Origin: JAWOHX01 sp046484975
GTDB lineage: Bacteria > Bacillota > Clostridia > DUPQ01
DNA: 15,202 bases
Direction: 5' to 3'
NCBI GenBank assembly: GCA_046484975.1
Contig: JAWOHX010000116.1
Location: 1 to 15,202, forward strand
The translations under genes and the position numbers were made by a program. Shown piece after piece: positions 14,218 to 15,202 of this stretch. Position 1 is the stretch's first letter, and every line of letters starts with the position of its first letter. The notes beneath the pieces are model-generated. The model worked only from the letters and a program-made list of their open reading frames with translations, was not told the DNA's origin and ran no database searches.

Positions 14218-14663
14218 TTAAAAACCAGAAAGGCGCCACGTCCGTCATTGTCATCCTCATCATGCTTGTCCTGCTGGTCTTTGGACTGGCGGCCTTTTCT
14301 GCTAGCTATTCCAATTACACCCTCGGACAAAGGAGCGTCCGCTGGTCCGCAGAATTCTATGCCCTGGAGGACAAGGCTGAGGAAACCCTTCATGTCATCG
14401 ACAAAATCCTGGTGGAGTCCCGTGCGGAGGCCTCACTTCCAACCGAATATCTTGATATCGCCTACGGAAAACTGCTCAACGAGCAGTTCACCATTTCCCG
14501 CGATGAGGACAAGAACCTGGTGATGGACCTCGTTTTTTTTGACTGGATGGGCAATGACCCGAAGCACCTCCAGGTCAGGCTGCTCATTCATGAGCAGGAC
14601 ACGGAGGGGAAACGATATACCATCACGGAGTGGTTCATCTGGCAGGAGCCTTTCAGTTATTAA
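14214..14663 (+). CDS. non-canonical pilin-like/TadE- or PilX-like protein
   Basis: 149 residues. The N-terminus KNQKGATSVIVILIML looks like a prepilin or TadE-type leader: a KG before a long hydrophobic helix (about 8-29). It lacks the +5 glutamate and the FTL motif; position +5 after G7 is Ile. The outer part is helical after the membrane segment (RSVRWSAEFYALEDKAEETL), a pattern common in PilX-like minor pilins. It is the last gene of the pilus operon, coupled by ATGA to the prepilin gene, with GGGAGG ahead of its start and a terminator four bases after its stop. It may cap or initiate the fibre; that is inference. Confidence 0.75.
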   Translation: MIKNQKGATSVIVILIMLVLLVFGLAAFSASYSNYTLGQRSVRWSAEFYALEDKAEETLHVIDKILVESRAEASLPTEYLDIAYGKLLNEQFTISRDEDKNLVMDLVFFDWMGNDPKHLQVRLLIHEQDTEGKRYTITEWFIWQEPFSY

Positions 14664-14666
14664 AAA

Positions 14667-14690
14667 AAGCCCCGCATTTCTGCGGGGCTT
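14667..14690. terminator. bidirectional intrinsic terminator between convergent operons
   Basis: Stem AAGCCCCGCA (14667-14676), loop TTTC, stem TGCGGGGCTT (14681-14690). On the minus strand it is followed by a run of seven T, giving a strong terminator for the surface-protein gene. On the plus strand CTATTTAATG follows, a weaker tail that still closes the pilus operon. Confidence 0.92.
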
Positions 14691-14712
14691 CTATTTAATG
14701 AGTTATCAATTC

Positions 14713-15202
14713 TTATTCTTCAGTCAGTTCCTCTTTCTTCTTCAGAACGGTTCCGAGAATGAGTCCAAGGGAAGCAAGCATGAGCATGATGTATAGGATG
14801 TCCCTTGGGGAAGCGCCTGTCTGAGGAATATCCAGCGGGGGATCCTCGTCAGGAATATCCAACGGGGGCTCCTCTTCCTCAATGACTTCCACTTCTGCTG
14901 TGTCGCTGATCTGTCCAGCCTGCACATGTGTGGCGGTGGCCGTATTGACAAACGTCCCAGCTTCCGTGAAGGTGTATGGCAGCGTTACTGTATAGATGCC
15001 AAGCACAAAGATATCAACGGTTTCATCCAGTCCCAGCATCGCGTCTACGACCCTGACACCCATGAGGGGTTCATTTCCTGTGTTCCTGACCGTGATGGTA
15101 TAGTTAACGGTATCGTCGACTTCCACCAGGTCTGCATCCACGGTCTTGACGATCTCAAACTGGTAAACACTGATGATCACTGGGGTCCACTGGGCTACAT
15201 AG
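14713..15202 (-). CDS. C-terminus of a sortase-anchored surface protein with DUF11-like domain (5' end outside the window)
   Basis: 162 residues are visible and the frame is open across the right edge. An earlier GTG at 15180 is only an internal valine. The first visible residues YVAQWTP resemble the end of a Listeria-Bacteroides (Flg_new) repeat. Then comes a DUF11-like beta domain, visible residues about 15-107 (VNYTITVRNTGNEPLMGV, NTATATH). A proline/acid linker with a duplicated nine-residue unit follows at 109-126. The C-terminal sorting signal is IPQTG (125-129), a hydrophobic segment (about 135-153) and KKKEE. The protein is therefore exported and covalently linked to the cell wall by sortase. 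IPQTG deviates from LPXTG at the first position. It has its own strong terminator at 14667-14690 and converges on the pilus operon. Confidence 0.88.
   Translation of the reverse strand, partial: YVAQWTPVIISVYQFEIVKTVDADLVEVDDTVNYTITVRNTGNEPLMGVRVVDAMLGLDETVDIFVLGIYTVTLPYTFTEAGTFVNTATATHVQAGQISDTAEVEVIEEEEPPLDIPDEDPPLDIPQTGASPRDILYIMLMLASLGLILGTVLKKKEELTEE
14824..14877 (-). repeat. tandem duplication of a 27-base unit in the wall-spanning linker
   Basis: Two units, EEEPPLDIP and DEDPPLDIP, lie side by side directly before QTG, so the last IP of the second unit doubles as the IP of the IPQTG sorting motif. The DNA copies (14851-14877 and 14824-14850) differ at a few positions. Such repeats commonly vary in number between strains. 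Confidence 0.75.

Overview
The window looks like part of a Gram-positive, anaerobic Clostridia-type chromosome of moderate-to-high GC. The reasons are AGGAGG-type ribosome sites before nearly every gene, tightly overlapped operons, a GlpA/flavoprotein/DUF1667 glycerol-3-phosphate module typical of Firmicutes, a type IV pilus operon with DUF4860-like small proteins, and a sortase-type cell-wall protein ending in IPQTG + membrane segment + KKK. The genus cannot be fixed from the sequence alone.

Left edge (1-1645). This part does not match the rest. Bases 1-118 are GC-rich (about 65 percent) and hold a coding-like fragment on the minus strand that breaks off abruptly. From about 119 to about 1590 the DNA is AT-rich (about one third GC) and holds the end of an unrecognised gene, a non-coding gap with a perfect 11-bp inverted repeat, and an APH-type phosphotransferase. 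This is either a transferred insertion or an assembly join.

Middle (1646-10622, all minus strand). Read in the direction of transcription there are three units. (1) A phosphoglucomutase/phosphomannomutase, an OmpR-type response regulator and its histidine kinase, translationally coupled, driven by an extended -10 promoter and closed by a perfect hairpin at 6663-6692. (2) A PfkB-family sugar kinase and PurN, from a TTGACA/TATAAC promoter at 6620-6649. (3) A small three-helix membrane protein, a GlpA-like dehydrogenase with a C-terminal [2Fe-2S]-type domain, a second flavoprotein and a DUF1667 four-cysteine protein. Unit 3 has its own TTAACA-N17-TATAAT promoter, whose -35 box touches the purN stop codon. 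Unit 3 probably oxidises glycerol-3-phosphate and passes electrons through the accessory flavoprotein and Fe-S protein.

Right (10727-14695, plus strand). A compact type IV pilus operon: pilT, pilC, an anchored pilin-like protein, a DUF4860-like protein, one canonical prepilin, and one non-canonical TadE/PilX-like protein. It ends in a strong bidirectional terminator. No PilB, PilM/N/O, PilD or major pilin is present in the window. Convergent to it, at 14713-15202, is the C-terminus of a DUF11-like, sortase-anchored surface protein that runs off the window. The right end therefore codes for surface structures, while the middle codes for central carbon metabolism plus one two-component system.
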